The notes: generated by a model not told the origin, from the sequence alone. 64,000 nt of DNA from Candidatus Parvarchaeota archaeon UBA573 (GCA_002502045.1 DAPE01000004.1:36940-100939), one strand, 5' to 3'. Shown: positions 51,665 to 60,416, numbered from the stretch's first letter. Numbers and translations are program-made.

Positions 51665-52618
51665 ATGCAAAAAAAAGTAGAAAACACGATATTGATAGCT
51701 TTGTTAGTGATATTTCTACTTTACTTTTTGTTTACTTACAATCTTTCTCAGGCGATAAGGGACCTTGAGAGAATAAATCTCAACTTTGTACCATATATAG
51801 TATTAGCTTGGGTATTGTTTACTGCCCTAAAATTTTTGCCATGGGAACTGACGCTTAAAAAAGTCAGGATAAAACTGCCTCTGCTTAAAAGTTTTCTTTT
51901 GATGTATGCATTTTTTGGTCTTGGAATGGGAAGCGCGGGAATCGGGCAATTCATACCCTTAAGAAAACTAGACAACTTCAAAAAGAACGCTAGGTTTTTT
52001 TCAGTTAGCATAATGATTTTTTTGGGTACAACTGGAGGCATATCCGCAATATTTCTTGCACTTATCTCTTCTATACTTCTTTCTAAGTTTATACTATACT
52101 TCTTATTCATATTTGCAGCCGCTTACATATTCATAACTATACTAGGATTCGAATCTCCATACAAGAAGTTTATCGCAACAATAAAAAACAACAAGAGACT
52201 AAAAGCCTCAAAATCAATAAAAAAAGGGCTAAAATACATAGAGGGGATGAGAAAGCAAAGAAGCCTCATGGCCCAAAGATACCTTATATCTGGGATGCTG
52301 CTCTTTATACCCTCATTAATATCAGAGGCATTGCTTTTAGTCTTCATTCTTGCTGCATTCAATGTTAACATCTCGTTACTGGCAGGAATATTTATTTTTA
52401 CTGTCTCGGTGACTATAGGAGGGATATCTTTTCTACCAGCTGGCATGGGCGTGGAGGATATATCTTTAGTAGCACTTATGGTCTTATTTAACGTACCTGG
52501 AGTTCTGGCACTTGCTAGTCTGATAATATTCAGATTTCTAAATACCTTAATGGTTATATTAGTAGGATATGCTATGATGGGTTTCGTAAGTTTGGATAAA
52601 AATGTTAAAAAGCTATGA
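51665..52618 (+). CDS. Flippase-like (LPG synthase TM, UPF0104) protein
   Basis: 317 residues with about eight membrane helices. The family features SAGIGQFIPLRKLD near residue 95 and FLPAGMGVEDISLVALMVL near residue 258 mark the lysylphosphatidylglycerol synthase transmembrane/flippase-like domain (UPF0104/DUF2156-adjacent). Relatives in archaea lie with glycosyltransferases and probably move glycolipids or lipids across the membrane. It overlaps the next GT4 gene by four bases. Confidence 0.8.
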   Translation: MQKKVENTILIALLVIFLLYFLFTYNLSQAIRDLERINLNFVPYIVLAWVLFTALKFLPWELTLKKVRIKLPLLKSFLLMYAFFGLGMGSAGIGQFIPLRKLDNFKKNARFFSVSIMIFLGTTGGISAIFLALISSILLSKFILYFLFIFAAAYIFITILGFESPYKKFIATIKNNKRLKASKSIKKGLKYIEGMRKQRSLMAQRYLISGMLLFIPSLISEALLLVFILAAFNVNISLLAGIFIFTVSVTIGGISFLPAGMGVEDISLVALMVLFNVPGVLALASLIIFRFLNTLMVILVGYAMMGFVSLDKNVKKL

Positions 52619-53721
52619 AAAAGAAAATAAATGTTTTGCTGGTTTCAGTAAGTTTTGCACCGAGAAGCGGCTTAGGCATAATAGAACACGGTGTACTCTT
52701 CTATAAAGGCTTAAAAAAATACGCTAAAAATATAGATGCAAAAGCTTACAGTCTGTCAAACAAACAATTATTTGACCGTATTAACAAAACAAGTAGAGCA
52801 GCCACGTTAGATCAAGATCTGGCAGATAGCTGGAAAAAAGGAAAACCAGATATAATTCATTACATGTCACCAGGGGTATTTATTTCCAGTTTGGTTCTTA
52901 AGCCAGTATTTAACATTAGATCAAAACAGATAGTATCTGTACATGATTTAGACATGTTAAAAAAAATACCAAAGATAGGCATAGACAACTACATAAACAA
53001 AGCTACTGTAAAAGGTTACATGTCCATTCCGGTAAAGGCAATGAATAGATTTGTACACGCTATGGAAAAAAGAGGGATGCTCCTTACAATTAAAAAGGCA
53101 GACCATATACTGTGCGTTAGCGAAGATACTCGCAGAGACCTTATAAATTTAGGCGTTGAGCCCTATAGGATATCCGTGATATACAATATAGTAGGAAAAA
53201 ACTTTAAGAGACTCAGAAAAAAACATAAAAAAGATAAAATTATAATAGGGCATCTTAGTAGTTATGCTTACAATAAAAATGTAGAGGTATTGATAAAAGC
53301 CTTCAAAAAAGTAAAATCGGATAAATTTGAACTGCATCTTTATGGTGCCAAATTACCATTTGAAATATCTGATGACAAAAGGATAAAGTACTTCGGCTAT
53401 ACTGATAACACAGTTAAGATGTACAATTCGTTCGATGTGTTCGTTTTCCCCTCTCTTTGGGAAGGATTTGGAATGCCTGTGATGGAGGCTAAACGCTGCA
53501 AGGTTCCTGTGATAACGTACAAAAAAGGAGAACTGCCAGACATAGTAAAAAGAAACACCCTACAGTTTAAAAACCAAGAGGATTTGACAAATATGATAGA
53601 AAATATGAGATGGAAAAGGATTGATTTAAGTAAAGCTTACAATGACACAAAGGAATGTGAAGAAAAGGTTATAATAAAAAAAATTGAAGATATGTACAAA
53701 AAAGCAATGGAGGAAAAATAA
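52615..53721 (+). CDS. Family 4 glycosyltransferase
   Basis: A GT-B fold retaining glycosyltransferase, 368 residues. The C-terminal donor domain is clear: ICVSEDTRRDLINLGV-like sequence, IIIGHLSSYAYNKNVEVLIK, FDVFVFPSLWEGFGMPVMEA (E-x7-E motif) and CKVPVITYKKGELPDI. The N-terminal acceptor domain starts with a Rossmann strand (NVLLVSVSFAPRSGLGIIEH). It overlaps the upstream flippase-like gene by four bases and the GH1 gene by one. Confidence 0.88.
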   Translation: MKKKINVLLVSVSFAPRSGLGIIEHGVLFYKGLKKYAKNIDAKAYSLSNKQLFDRINKTSRAATLDQDLADSWKKGKPDIIHYMSPGVFISSLVLKPVFNIRSKQIVSVHDLDMLKKIPKIGIDNYINKATVKGYMSIPVKAMNRFVHAMEKRGMLLTIKKADHILCVSEDTRRDLINLGVEPYRISVIYNIVGKNFKRLRKKHKKDKIIIGHLSSYAYNKNVEVLIKAFKKVKSDKFELHLYGAKLPFEISDDKRIKYFGYTDNTVKMYNSFDVFVFPSLWEGFGMPVMEAKRCKVPVITYKKGELPDIVKRNTLQFKNQEDLTNMIENMRWKRIDLSKAYNDTKECEEKVIIKKIEDMYKKAMEEK

Positions 53722-54842
53722 TGCTAATAGGAACTTCAAGCTCTGCTCACCAAGTTGAGGGAAATGACAAGAACACTGATTGGTGGCATTTTGAAATGAA
53801 CAGGAGGTTACCTTATAAATCTGGCAGTGGGTGCATGCAGTACACTTACTACAAGAAAGATATACAAATAATGAAGAAACTTAAGCTAAACGCTTACAGA
53901 TTTGAAATAAACTTTTCTAGGGTTATGCCATCTCCTGGGATAATAAACATGGGCGCAATAAAATATTATAAGAACCTTATAAAAGAGCTAAAAAATGCCG
54001 GTATAGAACCAATACCGACACTATGGCATTACACATTGCCGCTTTGGTTCTACAACATACATGGATTTGAAAGGAGAGAAAACTTCACATATTTTATAAA
54101 ATACGTTGACTCTCTCCTTAAAAATGACCTGGATGTTAAATATATTCTAACAATAAACGAACCGGTTATATATGCTTCCAAAGCGTACTTGTCAAGGGAA
54201 TACCCTCCATTCAGAAGATCTTATATAATGTTTAACAGAGTATTGAACAACATACTTTTACTGCACAACCAGGTTTATGATATATTAAAAGCAAACGGCT
54301 ACACAGTATCATTTGCAAATAATTTTATGGAATTCAAAAGTGATGCAATATTTTATCCTGTAGCAAAATCCTTGGATTATCTTTTTAATCAGAGGCCTCT
54401 GCTACAAACAAGGTTTGATTTCATAGGGATAAACTATTATAAGACTATAGACGCAATGAGATTTTTAGCATCAAAAATAAATAAAAGCAAGAAAAAGATT
54501 TGGTTCGTGGATCCTAGAGGTATAGGTAGAATAGCGGAAAGAGAATACAAACTTTTTAAGAAGCCAATTATGATAACTGAAAACGGAGTAGATACCTTGG
54601 ATGATAATTATAGAATAAAATTCATAAATGAACATTTCTCGGAGCTTATGAAAGCAAAAAAGAGCGGTGTTCCAGTATTAGGTTATCTCCACTGGTCTTT
54701 TTTAGATAACTTTGAGTGGAACTTTGGTTATAACAAGAATTTTGGGATAGTAGGCTTTGATAATGAAACAAAAAGAAGGATAATAAAGCCAAGTGCATTT
54801 GCACTTAGAGATATCGCTTTGAAGTATGGAAAGCAAAGGTGA
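53721..54842 (+). CDS. Family 1 glycoside hydrolase (beta-glycosidase)
   Basis: A TIM-barrel hydrolase cleaving beta-linked glucosides, galactosides or mannosides. The substrate-binding start GTSSSAHQVEGNDKNTDWW, acid/base Glu in YILTINEPVIYAS, and nucleophile Glu in PIMITENGVDT are intact. The C-terminal signature HWSFLDNFEWNFGYNKNFG is also intact. At 373 residues it is shorter than the usual 440-490, having lost loops rather than catalytic parts. Placement directly after a GT4 gene with a one-base overlap suggests trimming of a glycan made by the same operon. Confidence 0.9.
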   Translation: MLIGTSSSAHQVEGNDKNTDWWHFEMNRRLPYKSGSGCMQYTYYKKDIQIMKKLKLNAYRFEINFSRVMPSPGIINMGAIKYYKNLIKELKNAGIEPIPTLWHYTLPLWFYNIHGFERRENFTYFIKYVDSLLKNDLDVKYILTINEPVIYASKAYLSREYPPFRRSYIMFNRVLNNILLLHNQVYDILKANGYTVSFANNFMEFKSDAIFYPVAKSLDYLFNQRPLLQTRFDFIGINYYKTIDAMRFLASKINKSKKKIWFVDPRGIGRIAEREYKLFKKPIMITENGVDTLDDNYRIKFINEHFSELMKAKKSGVPVLGYLHWSFLDNFEWNFGYNKNFGIVGFDNETKRRIIKPSAFALRDIALKYGKQR

Positions 54843-55586
54843 TCACTTCTTTTTGCTTTTTCTTCTAATTGACTTAAATTTAAACTTGAAGCGTTTTGTA
54901 AACAACGCTGAAACGGTGGCAAAGAAATAAAGAAGCCCCGTTTTTATAGCGCCTTCTTTGGAATGCCTTCGGTATGACATCCTAACATGCTGTTTTATCA
55001 TCTTAAACTTACCAATCTTTCTAAGTCTTGAAAAGAACTCCTTATCTTCTGCAACGTCAATATCTTCATTAAATAAACCCGATTTTTTAACGGCTTCTGC
55101 TCTACAAAAATCACACCCATAAGCTGCAGGCAGAAATGTAAAAAAACTTACTCTTTTGTATACATAAATCAGCTCATTGAGAATCCTAAATTTTACTATG
55201 TCCCTCTTTTTAAGGTCTTTTAGACTAAGCTTTGACCTTGGCTCCATGCAGACAACCCGCTTGTTTTTATCATCTTTAAATGCCTTTACTACCGATTTAA
55301 AAAGGTTCTTTTGAAGGATATAATCCGCATCTATTAATGCAAGAATTTCCCCTTTTGCTTTTTTTATACCTGCATTTCTTGCAGAGGATACGTTTGTTTT
55401 TGGTATTGTTACAATTTTTACGTTAAGTTTCTTCAATATATTTGGTGTATTATCAGTAGAAGAGTCAGCTGCTATAATTTCGTAGTTTTTGTATGTCTGC
55501 TGTTTTATTGACTTTATCAAGTCTGAAACATAGCTTTCCTCGTTATATACAGGTATTACTACTGAAATTAACGGCATCCCTTTCAT
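54843..55586 (-). CDS. Family 2 glycosyltransferase
   Basis: A GT-A inverting glycosyltransferase of 247 residues. ISVVIPVYNEESYVSDLIKS, AADSSTDNT, NVSSARNAGIKKAKGEIL and the metal-binding DADYIL are visible, then acceptor-side AEDKEFFSRLRKIGKFK. The last ~25 residues are strongly basic, with a hydrophobic segment before them (LLYFFATVSALFT), so it may be membrane-associated. It is convergent with GH1, with no gap. Confidence 0.88.
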   Translation of the reverse strand: MKGMPLISVVIPVYNEESYVSDLIKSIKQQTYKNYEIIAADSSTDNTPNILKKLNVKIVTIPKTNVSSARNAGIKKAKGEILALIDADYILQKNLFKSVVKAFKDDKNKRVVCMEPRSKLSLKDLKKRDIVKFRILNELIYVYKRVSFFTFLPAAYGCDFCRAEAVKKSGLFNEDIDVAEDKEFFSRLRKIGKFKMIKQHVRMSYRRHSKEGAIKTGLLYFFATVSALFTKRFKFKFKSIRRKSKKK

Positions 55587-55715
55587 ATTATAAACATCTT
55601 TAATGATATAATTAGTTAAAAACTATTTGTTTTAATTAAAACCCTGTTAAGTAGTAATAAACAAATCAAAATAAGTATTTATCCACTAAAATCCAATTTA
55701 AAAATGGGTGGTAGC

Positions 55716-55904
55716 ATGGCATATACATTTGAATGCAAGGATATAGGAATGGACTGTGGCTTTAAAACCAAAGCGAAAACTAAGGAAGAGCTCCTGCCAA
55801 AGATAGCGCAGCACGCTAAAGAAAAACATGGTATGGATCCGGTTCCCCCTGATGTTATGCAGAAAGTTCAGGCTGCAATAAAAGAGAAGAAAGGCCTCTT
55901 CTAA
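55716..55904 (+). CDS. DUF1059 small protein
   Basis: A 62-residue product matching the DUF1059 pattern: YTFECKDIGMDCGFKTKAKT, then LLPKIAQHAKEKHGM. Function of the family is unknown. Two starts are possible. ATG 55704 lies ~25 bases from a TATA-like tatttatcc (55676-55684). ATG 55716 is preceded by ggtgg and fits the family N-terminus, so I prefer it. Confidence 0.8.
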   Translation: MAYTFECKDIGMDCGFKTKAKTKEELLPKIAQHAKEKHGMDPVPPDVMQKVQAAIKEKKGLF

Positions 55905-55929
55905 ACGCTTATATTTTTGTTTTATTTTT

Positions 55930-56400
55930 TTAATACAATTTTTCTAACACTTCTTTAGTGAATTCTTCTCTGTTTTTAAACGGAGGGTAAGATGCAATAT
56001 ATTTTATCCAAGGATGATGCATTAACTTGCTGTCTTCCATTATTATATATGTTGGTTTGGATAGATGAACCGAATTATAAAAAAGCTCCATGGCTGTGCC
56101 TACACTATTTTCAGTCATTATTGCAAGTACGCCATCACACCTGTCTATAGCCTTTAGATCCCCTTCTACTATAGATTTATAGTCTGAATCATCTATGTAA
56201 TTTTTTCCCCCTTTTAATTCTGTTGAGTCATTTATATAATTATCAAAAAATGGATTAAGTAAAGTAATATTATATTTTTTCTCCACTTCTATCTCCCAAT
56301 CCCTTATCTCATTCCTAGCCACTGTCGGATGCGCTAGATAAAATATCTTTTTACCCTTAAAATCTGATATTATCTCATCAAGATTTTTTAAGATAACCAT
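55930..56400 (-). CDS. Nucleoside 2-deoxyribosyltransferase-like protein
   Basis: 156 residues with a Rossmann-like first strand FYLAHPTVARNEIRDWE, catalytic-region SIVEGDLKAIDRCDGVLAIM and TENSVGTAMELFYNSVHLSK, all typical of the nucleoside 2-deoxyribosyltransferase family, whose Glu nucleophile is in GTAMELFY. Such enzymes exchange bases on deoxynucleosides or hydrolyse nucleotide-like signals. No partner gene is evident. Confidence 0.75.
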   Translation of the reverse strand: MVILKNLDEIISDFKGKKIFYLAHPTVARNEIRDWEIEVEKKYNITLLNPFFDNYINDSTELKGGKNYIDDSDYKSIVEGDLKAIDRCDGVLAIMTENSVGTAMELFYNSVHLSKPTYIIMEDSKLMHHPWIKYIASYPPFKNREEFTKEVLEKLY

Positions 56401-56528
56401 TTATTGACATTTAAATGGTACAATAAATACTTTAATTCGCATTATACAAACAAAAAGTAGTTTAATTTTACCTATCAAATTTCTCTAAAATAGTATTATA
56501 TAGCCATTTACCATAGATACAAGTTAAT

Positions 56529-57143
56529 TCAGCAATGAGCCTCAGTTTGTTGCTTTATAGATAAATAAGGGTTATTCTTGACTTCATGAGCACCTAAAAA
56601 GCACGCCCCATAAAGTTTTGCCCCTGAAAGATCTGCTCCTAGAAGATTTGCTTTAGAGAGATTTGCTTCGAGGAGGTTTGCCTTGGAAAGATTTGCATTT
56701 CGAAGGTCTGCTCCTGATAGATCTGCTTTAGAAAGATTTGCTTCGGAAAAGTCCGCATTATGCAGATGCTCTTTAGAAAAACCTTTTTTGTCTTCTCCAA
56801 GTAAATCATATAAACTTAAAGGCTGCAAGGGTATCTTAACTCTCTTATATTGTGCTTCATTAAAGTTTTCTCTAAGTAATCCCTCCACTTCTTCTACTAG
56901 ATATGTATTATTGGGCATGTAAGGTATACAAAAATAATATGGTTTGTTCTTGTACACATGTAATCCAACATTGTCTAATTTCTCGTTCCACTGCCCAAAC
57001 TTAAATTGAAACCCATCGTAGGTCTTTGAGTCTTTATCTAGAACTATATACATCTTTGTATCGGATTCCTCCAGGTCTATCTTCATTTTTGAGTCTTCAT
57101 AACCTTGTTTTATATTCTTTTTAGAAAAAAGATTCATAGTCAA
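56529..57143 (-). CDS. Pentapeptide-repeat protein
   Basis: 204 residues. The first ~120 are an unrecognised alpha/beta domain. Residues ~128-185 are about eleven A(D/N)LxX repeats (HNADFSEANLSKADLSGADL and onwards), which fold into a right-handed quadrilateral beta helix. Related repeats mimic DNA in gyrase inhibitors such as Qnr, but this one is short and its target unknown. The repeat region is also repetitive at DNA level (cttgaagatttgc-like units on the + strand), so it may expand and contract. Confidence 0.85.
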   Translation of the reverse strand: MTMNLFSKKNIKQGYEDSKMKIDLEESDTKMYIVLDKDSKTYDGFQFKFGQWNEKLDNVGLHVYKNKPYYFCIPYMPNNTYLVEEVEGLLRENFNEAQYKRVKIPLQPLSLYDLLGEDKKGFSKEHLHNADFSEANLSKADLSGADLRNANLSKANLLEANLSKANLLGADLSGAKLYGACFLGAHEVKNNPYLSIKQQTEAHC

Positions 57144-57597
57144 ACCTCCATTGTATTAAAATAACGAGAAAGTATCTCTTATAAATAGTTTATAATTATT
57201 ACTGAGAATGTTAATAGATACCTATTAGAAGAGTTTACTTTTTTATATATGCTAGACAGAATCGTGTTTTTTAGGGTAATACAACATTTTTTAATGGTAC
57301 AATTATAAAGCCATCGAGATATCTTCATGCTCTCCCCCTGAAATTTCACCGTGATTGCATCTCAGATTGTTCTTTAAGCTTTGCAATTTAATTCTCTTCT
57401 CCGTCTTATACGGCCTTTGCAGCTACTGCTGATTCTCTGGCTTGAAAAAGATCAGCGTTTACTTCATGCAATTCTATCTTTTTTATATTAGATGTATTAA
57501 ATTTATACTTAATAGCTTTTGTTTGATTTACTTGAATCCAATATACGGCAAGAGTCACTGCGCATAAAATTATAAACAATAATCCTTCAATAATACT
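57144..57597. other. Intergenic with a pilin-like remnant
   Basis: No complete gene is seen in 57144-57405. The right part, 57406-57597, holds the truncated pilin-like frame listed separately. Confidence 0.5.
57406..57597 (-). pseudogene. Truncated class III pilin-like gene
   Basis: The minus-strand frame reads HSIIEGLLFIILCAVTLAVY, then WIQVNQTKAIKYKFNTSNI and on to a stop at 57406. S-x-x-E-x-L-L followed by a 17-residue hydrophobic helix matches the class III signal (compare SALEYMM in the adhesins). The frame has no ATG. The start would fall inside the divergent CYTH gene, so it is 5'-truncated. A TTG at 57579 is the only candidate start. Confidence 0.45.
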
Positions 57598-58218
57598 ATG
57601 TTCGAGGTGGAAGCAAGAGGTAAATTAACTGTAAGCACTGCTGAGATAGTTAAAAGATTTAAAAAACTAAATGCCAGATCTCTTGGCAAAACCAGGAGAT
57701 TTTCATTGATTTACTTGAGAAATAAAAGCGCAGACAAAAATAACCATGTTGATCTTCGGATAAGAGTTACAAATGGCAAAGCGGAGATAATATTAAAATA
57801 TGGAAAATGGGGGGCGTTTGACAGCAGAGAGGAAGTATCTGTTCCGATATCCGTTAAGGACTTTTCAAATGCCGTAGAAATGCTAAGATTGATCGGTTGG
57901 ACACATGGGGTAATAAATGTCAATGATCGTTATAAATTCAGGTATAAAGGAATAGAATTTGTGTTTGTAGACAACGGGGTTGCAACCTATTTCGAAGCCG
58001 AGAGGCTTACAAAAACCAAGGACAAAATAGTAGAAGAACGCAAGTATATAGCAAAAATATGCAATGAACTTGGGATAAAGCCTTTCAGTGACACTGAATT
58101 CTATGGTCTTATTGATAAAATAAATAACTCTAAAGGCATGCGGTTCAATTTTGACAAAGAAAATTTTGAGGATATAAAGAGGAAGTTCAAAAAGTATTTT
58201 TCTACTAAGAAAATTTAA
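57598..58218 (+). CDS. CYTH-domain protein
   Basis: 206 residues. The CYTH (class IV adenylyl cyclase/triphosphatase) fold is indicated by FEVEARGKL at the start (ExExK-like), DLRIRVTNGKAEIILKYGKW, REEVSVPI and FVFVDNGVATYFEAERL. The tunnel-lining acidic and basic residues recur on each strand. The family hydrolyses triphosphate-containing substrates, including thiamine triphosphate and RNA 5' triphosphate. It is flanked on both sides by degraded surface-protein fragments. Confidence 0.8.
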   Translation: MFEVEARGKLTVSTAEIVKRFKKLNARSLGKTRRFSLIYLRNKSADKNNHVDLRIRVTNGKAEIILKYGKWGAFDSREEVSVPISVKDFSNAVEMLRLIGWTHGVINVNDRYKFRYKGIEFVFVDNGVATYFEAERLTKTKDKIVEERKYIAKICNELGIKPFSDTEFYGLIDKINNSKGMRFNFDKENFEDIKRKFKKYFSTKKI

Positions 58219-58678
58219 TTAAATGTTTATAACGTTTTTGTTACTCACATTAGGAGAAATAATTTTCTAAAGTAACATAATCGTATATCCTTAAATTATG
58301 AGTTTTCAAGCTGGCTTACCTTGATTAGGCTACTTCGGAAGATTTCTGAGTCTTTTTCAGCTACTATTAAAATTTCTTAAGCCTATAAATACACCTCCAC
58401 ATTTACCGCCGTCACCCTTGATCTTAATTTGATAGTATAGTTTTGTGCTGGCAAGTAAACAACATTATTAGCTTCACAAGAATAGCAGCGCCCCATTCCG
58501 TAGTACTATTACTAAAATAGATTTTATTATTCTGTCCAACGCATGACAAGTTAAATTTGCCCCTTCTCCTTTGGAATACCGAAGACTACATTCTACAGAC
58601 TGGGGAAAACGTTGAGTGATTGAAGAATGTGAAGTTGTGTGTTAAGAGAGGTATATGTATTGCACCCCTTAAAAACGA
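58219..58678. other. Spacer with a degraded secreted-protein fragment
   Basis: No intact gene is seen in this 460-base spacer. The minus strand between ~58383 and ~58600 reads as a broken coding sequence, listed separately. The rest shows nothing. Confidence 0.45.
58383..58600 (-). pseudogene. Fragment of a secreted beta-rich protein
   Basis: One frame gives GKFNLSCVGQNNKIYFSNST then TEWG. After the G-run at 58484-58487 the next frame gives CYSCEANNVVYLPAQNYTIK then LRSRVTAVNVEVYL and a stop. One added G rejoins them. Composition (Asn, Thr, Tyr, beta strands, sequons) is like the pilin-family ectodomains. Assignment is tentative. Confidence 0.35.
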
Positions 58679-58753
58679 TGGGGCAGCCGGGATTTGAACC
58701 CGGAACATCCAGAGCCCAAGTCTGGCATCATAACCAAGTTAGATCACCGCCCC
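58679..58753 (-). tRNA. tRNA-Pro(TGG)
   Basis: On the minus strand: acceptor ggggcgg/ctgcccc, D-arm atctaacttggttatgat, anticodon stem ccaga/tctgg with loop cttgggc giving anticodon TGG, T-arm ccggg-ttcaaat-cccgg, discriminator A at 58679. There is no intron and no encoded CCA. Confidence 0.95.
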
Positions 58754-58825
58754 ATACAAGCTAAAATATAGGAATACCTATATAATAAGTTATTCTATAC
58801 TATGATATCTTAAAACTTTATAAAA

Positions 58826-59473
58826 TTAAATTTTAAACTTAATATTTAATTCTTCTCTTGCAATTGCACTTAAAATTAACTCTCCTAATTTAACTTCCTT
58901 CTTGTCTATCTCTTGAAATTCATAGAATTTGCCATTTCTTTTTTCAAAATAGAAACTAGCTCCTGAAAAAAAGGTTATTCTTTTAGAGGAGATATAAAAT
59001 TTATTTATTTCGGATTTCACTGGCAAGAAATATTCTATAGAGTTGTTATACTTATTACAAACAGAGCAGTTTCCAGCTTCCTGAGATATATCCTCAAGAT
59101 ATGATTCGAGCATTCCGTTTTTTCTCTGATTACTTAATTTCTCTAAGTCTGAAACAAGGATATCCTTTCCAATAAGATTTCTAAGCCTAAAAAGAGAATT
59201 TAAGTAATCCTTGTCCGTTATTTTTTCAAAATCTGGCAGTAATTCATATCTTTCAAAAAGCCGCGAATCTAACGAAACCTGCTCCTTAAAAGTATTGGAA
59301 AGCCCCTCGAGATTTTTTGTATTTGTGGTTATAACCTGTTTTAGAAGTTTTACTTTGGTGTTATAATCATTTACTGCCATTTTAAAAATTGAATTTAGAT
59401 CTATATATAAATTCCATTTAGTTATTGGCTGTTGACCGACCTTAAATAACGAATATAATTGACTCTTTCCCAA
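58826..59473 (-). CDS. Unknown protein, probably 3' part of a split gene
   Basis: 215 residues, soluble and charged, with a CSVCNKYNNS segment near residue 137 that could be half a zinc site. No family is recognised. The only early start is a TTG inside the overlap with the upstream ORF. One extra G in the ggg at ~59471 would fuse the two into one ~365-residue protein (junction SYNWGKSQLYSLF). I therefore read this as the second half of a frameshifted gene. Confidence 0.5.
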   Translation of the reverse strand: MGKSQLYSLFKVGQQPITKWNLYIDLNSIFKMAVNDYNTKVKLLKQVITTNTKNLEGLSNTFKEQVSLDSRLFERYELLPDFEKITDKDYLNSLFRLRNLIGKDILVSDLEKLSNQRKNGMLESYLEDISQEAGNCSVCNKYNNSIEYFLPVKSEINKFYISSKRITFFSGASFYFEKRNGKFYEFQEIDKKEVKLGELILSAIAREELNIKFKI

Positions 59474-59886
59474 TTATAAGAAGTACTCAAGTAATGTATT
59501 AAATTTGCTGCATTTTTTAGCTGTTTTTTATTCATAATTTCGCAGTTATTTGAAATTATTTTATAAAAATCCTTTAGATTTTCTTCTTCTGAGACTTCTG
59601 GTAGATTCCCAAATTCATAATCTTGTTTTAATTCTTTTACGCCATAGATAAAGGATAAATTCTCTATTACTTCCTCGAGTTTAAATTTATCTGTAGAATC
59701 CAAGCTTTCATTTAAATCTTTAACGAAAGTTTTTAAGTTCTTAATAAAATAAGGACCATGGTTTTCTTTACAGCTAGTATTGAGCTGGAATATATCTGTT
59801 AGTAACTGCCTTCTAGAGTGAGAACAATCGTCTGCTATCTTAGAAAGCAAACTGTTTTCTAGTTTATTTTTTATGTAAACCATCAA
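59422..59886 (-). CDS. Unknown protein, probably 5' part of a split gene
   Basis: 154 residues, helical, with an ATG start. It contains SRRQLLTDIFQLNTSCKENH and KFKLEEVIENLSFIYGVKEL. No domain is recognised. The last ~17 residues (after SYNW) are in a frame that differs from the following ORF by one base and lie in a 52-base overlap, so they may be missense. It probably belongs to one gene with 58826-59473. Confidence 0.5.
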   Translation of the reverse strand: MMVYIKNKLENSLLSKIADDCSHSRRQLLTDIFQLNTSCKENHGPYFIKNLKTFVKDLNESLDSTDKFKLEEVIENLSFIYGVKELKQDYEFGNLPEVSEEENLKDFYKIISNNCEIMNKKQLKNAANLIHYLSTSYNWERVNYIRYLRSVNSQ

Positions 59887-59941
59887 AAACTATGAATAAA
59901 ACTACTATTTAAATTTATTCTTTGTTAATTATTACTAAAAA

Positions 59942-60133
59942 TCACTCCATGTTTGAGAAATTTATTATATTGTCTTCGTCCACTGTTCCTAAGAAAACTG
60001 CCCTGCAGCAATATCTTTTTATCCCCAATTCATCAAGAACTTCCTTAGGGGATTTCTCAGCTATCTCTGCCTTGTACTTTTCCCAGTACTGCGACAAAGG
60101 TTTTCCACAACTGTAACATCTCATTGGTATCAT
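59942..60133 (-). CDS. rpoN: RNA polymerase subunit Rpb10/RpoN
   Basis: The 63-residue zinc-binding assembly subunit of archaeal RNA polymerase. MIPMRCYSCGKPLSQYWEKY and the CC pair in LGIKRYCCRAVFLGTVD are diagnostic (CxxC plus CC). Its start overlaps the RAM-domain gene stop by four bases, so the two are co-translated. Confidence 0.96.
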   Translation of the reverse strand: MIPMRCYSCGKPLSQYWEKYKAEIAEKSPKEVLDELGIKRYCCRAVFLGTVDEDNIINFSNME

Positions 60134-60357
60134 ATCATTTCTATAACTGTAACTGTTCTCGTTATACCAGGCATTTTCCTTATTTTCCTAACAAATTCCT
60201 GTATATCGTGTGTTGTCTTTGTATTTATAACAAAAACCGCATCGTACTCTCCATAAACTTGAAAAGCCTCATTAACTTCTAAAAGTTTTTTTACGTTTCC
60301 AAAAGTTTTTTCAGTCTTTTCAGGAGCAATATTAACTAATACGATGGCTTTTACCAT
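60130..60357 (-). CDS. Stand-alone Lrp/AsnC RAM-domain protein
   Basis: 75 residues forming the effector-binding domain only (KAIVLVNIAPEKTEKTFGNV; VYGEYDAVFVINTKTTHDIQ; GITRTVTVIEMI). There is no DNA-binding part. It is co-directional and overlaps rpoN by four bases. It is the second such protein in the window after 16534; effector and partner are unknown. Confidence 0.82.
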   Translation of the reverse strand: MVKAIVLVNIAPEKTEKTFGNVKKLLEVNEAFQVYGEYDAVFVINTKTTHDIQEFVRKIRKMPGITRTVTVIEMI

Positions 60358-60416
60358 TTGTATCTAATATCAAATCAAGATATTTAAGCTTTATGTAACC
60401 TATATTGTAAGGTGAT

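Noticed and set aside
56640-56760. CRISPR-like short direct repeats
   Set aside because: The units are the 15-base codon repeats of the pentapeptide protein, without spacers; no cas genes are present.
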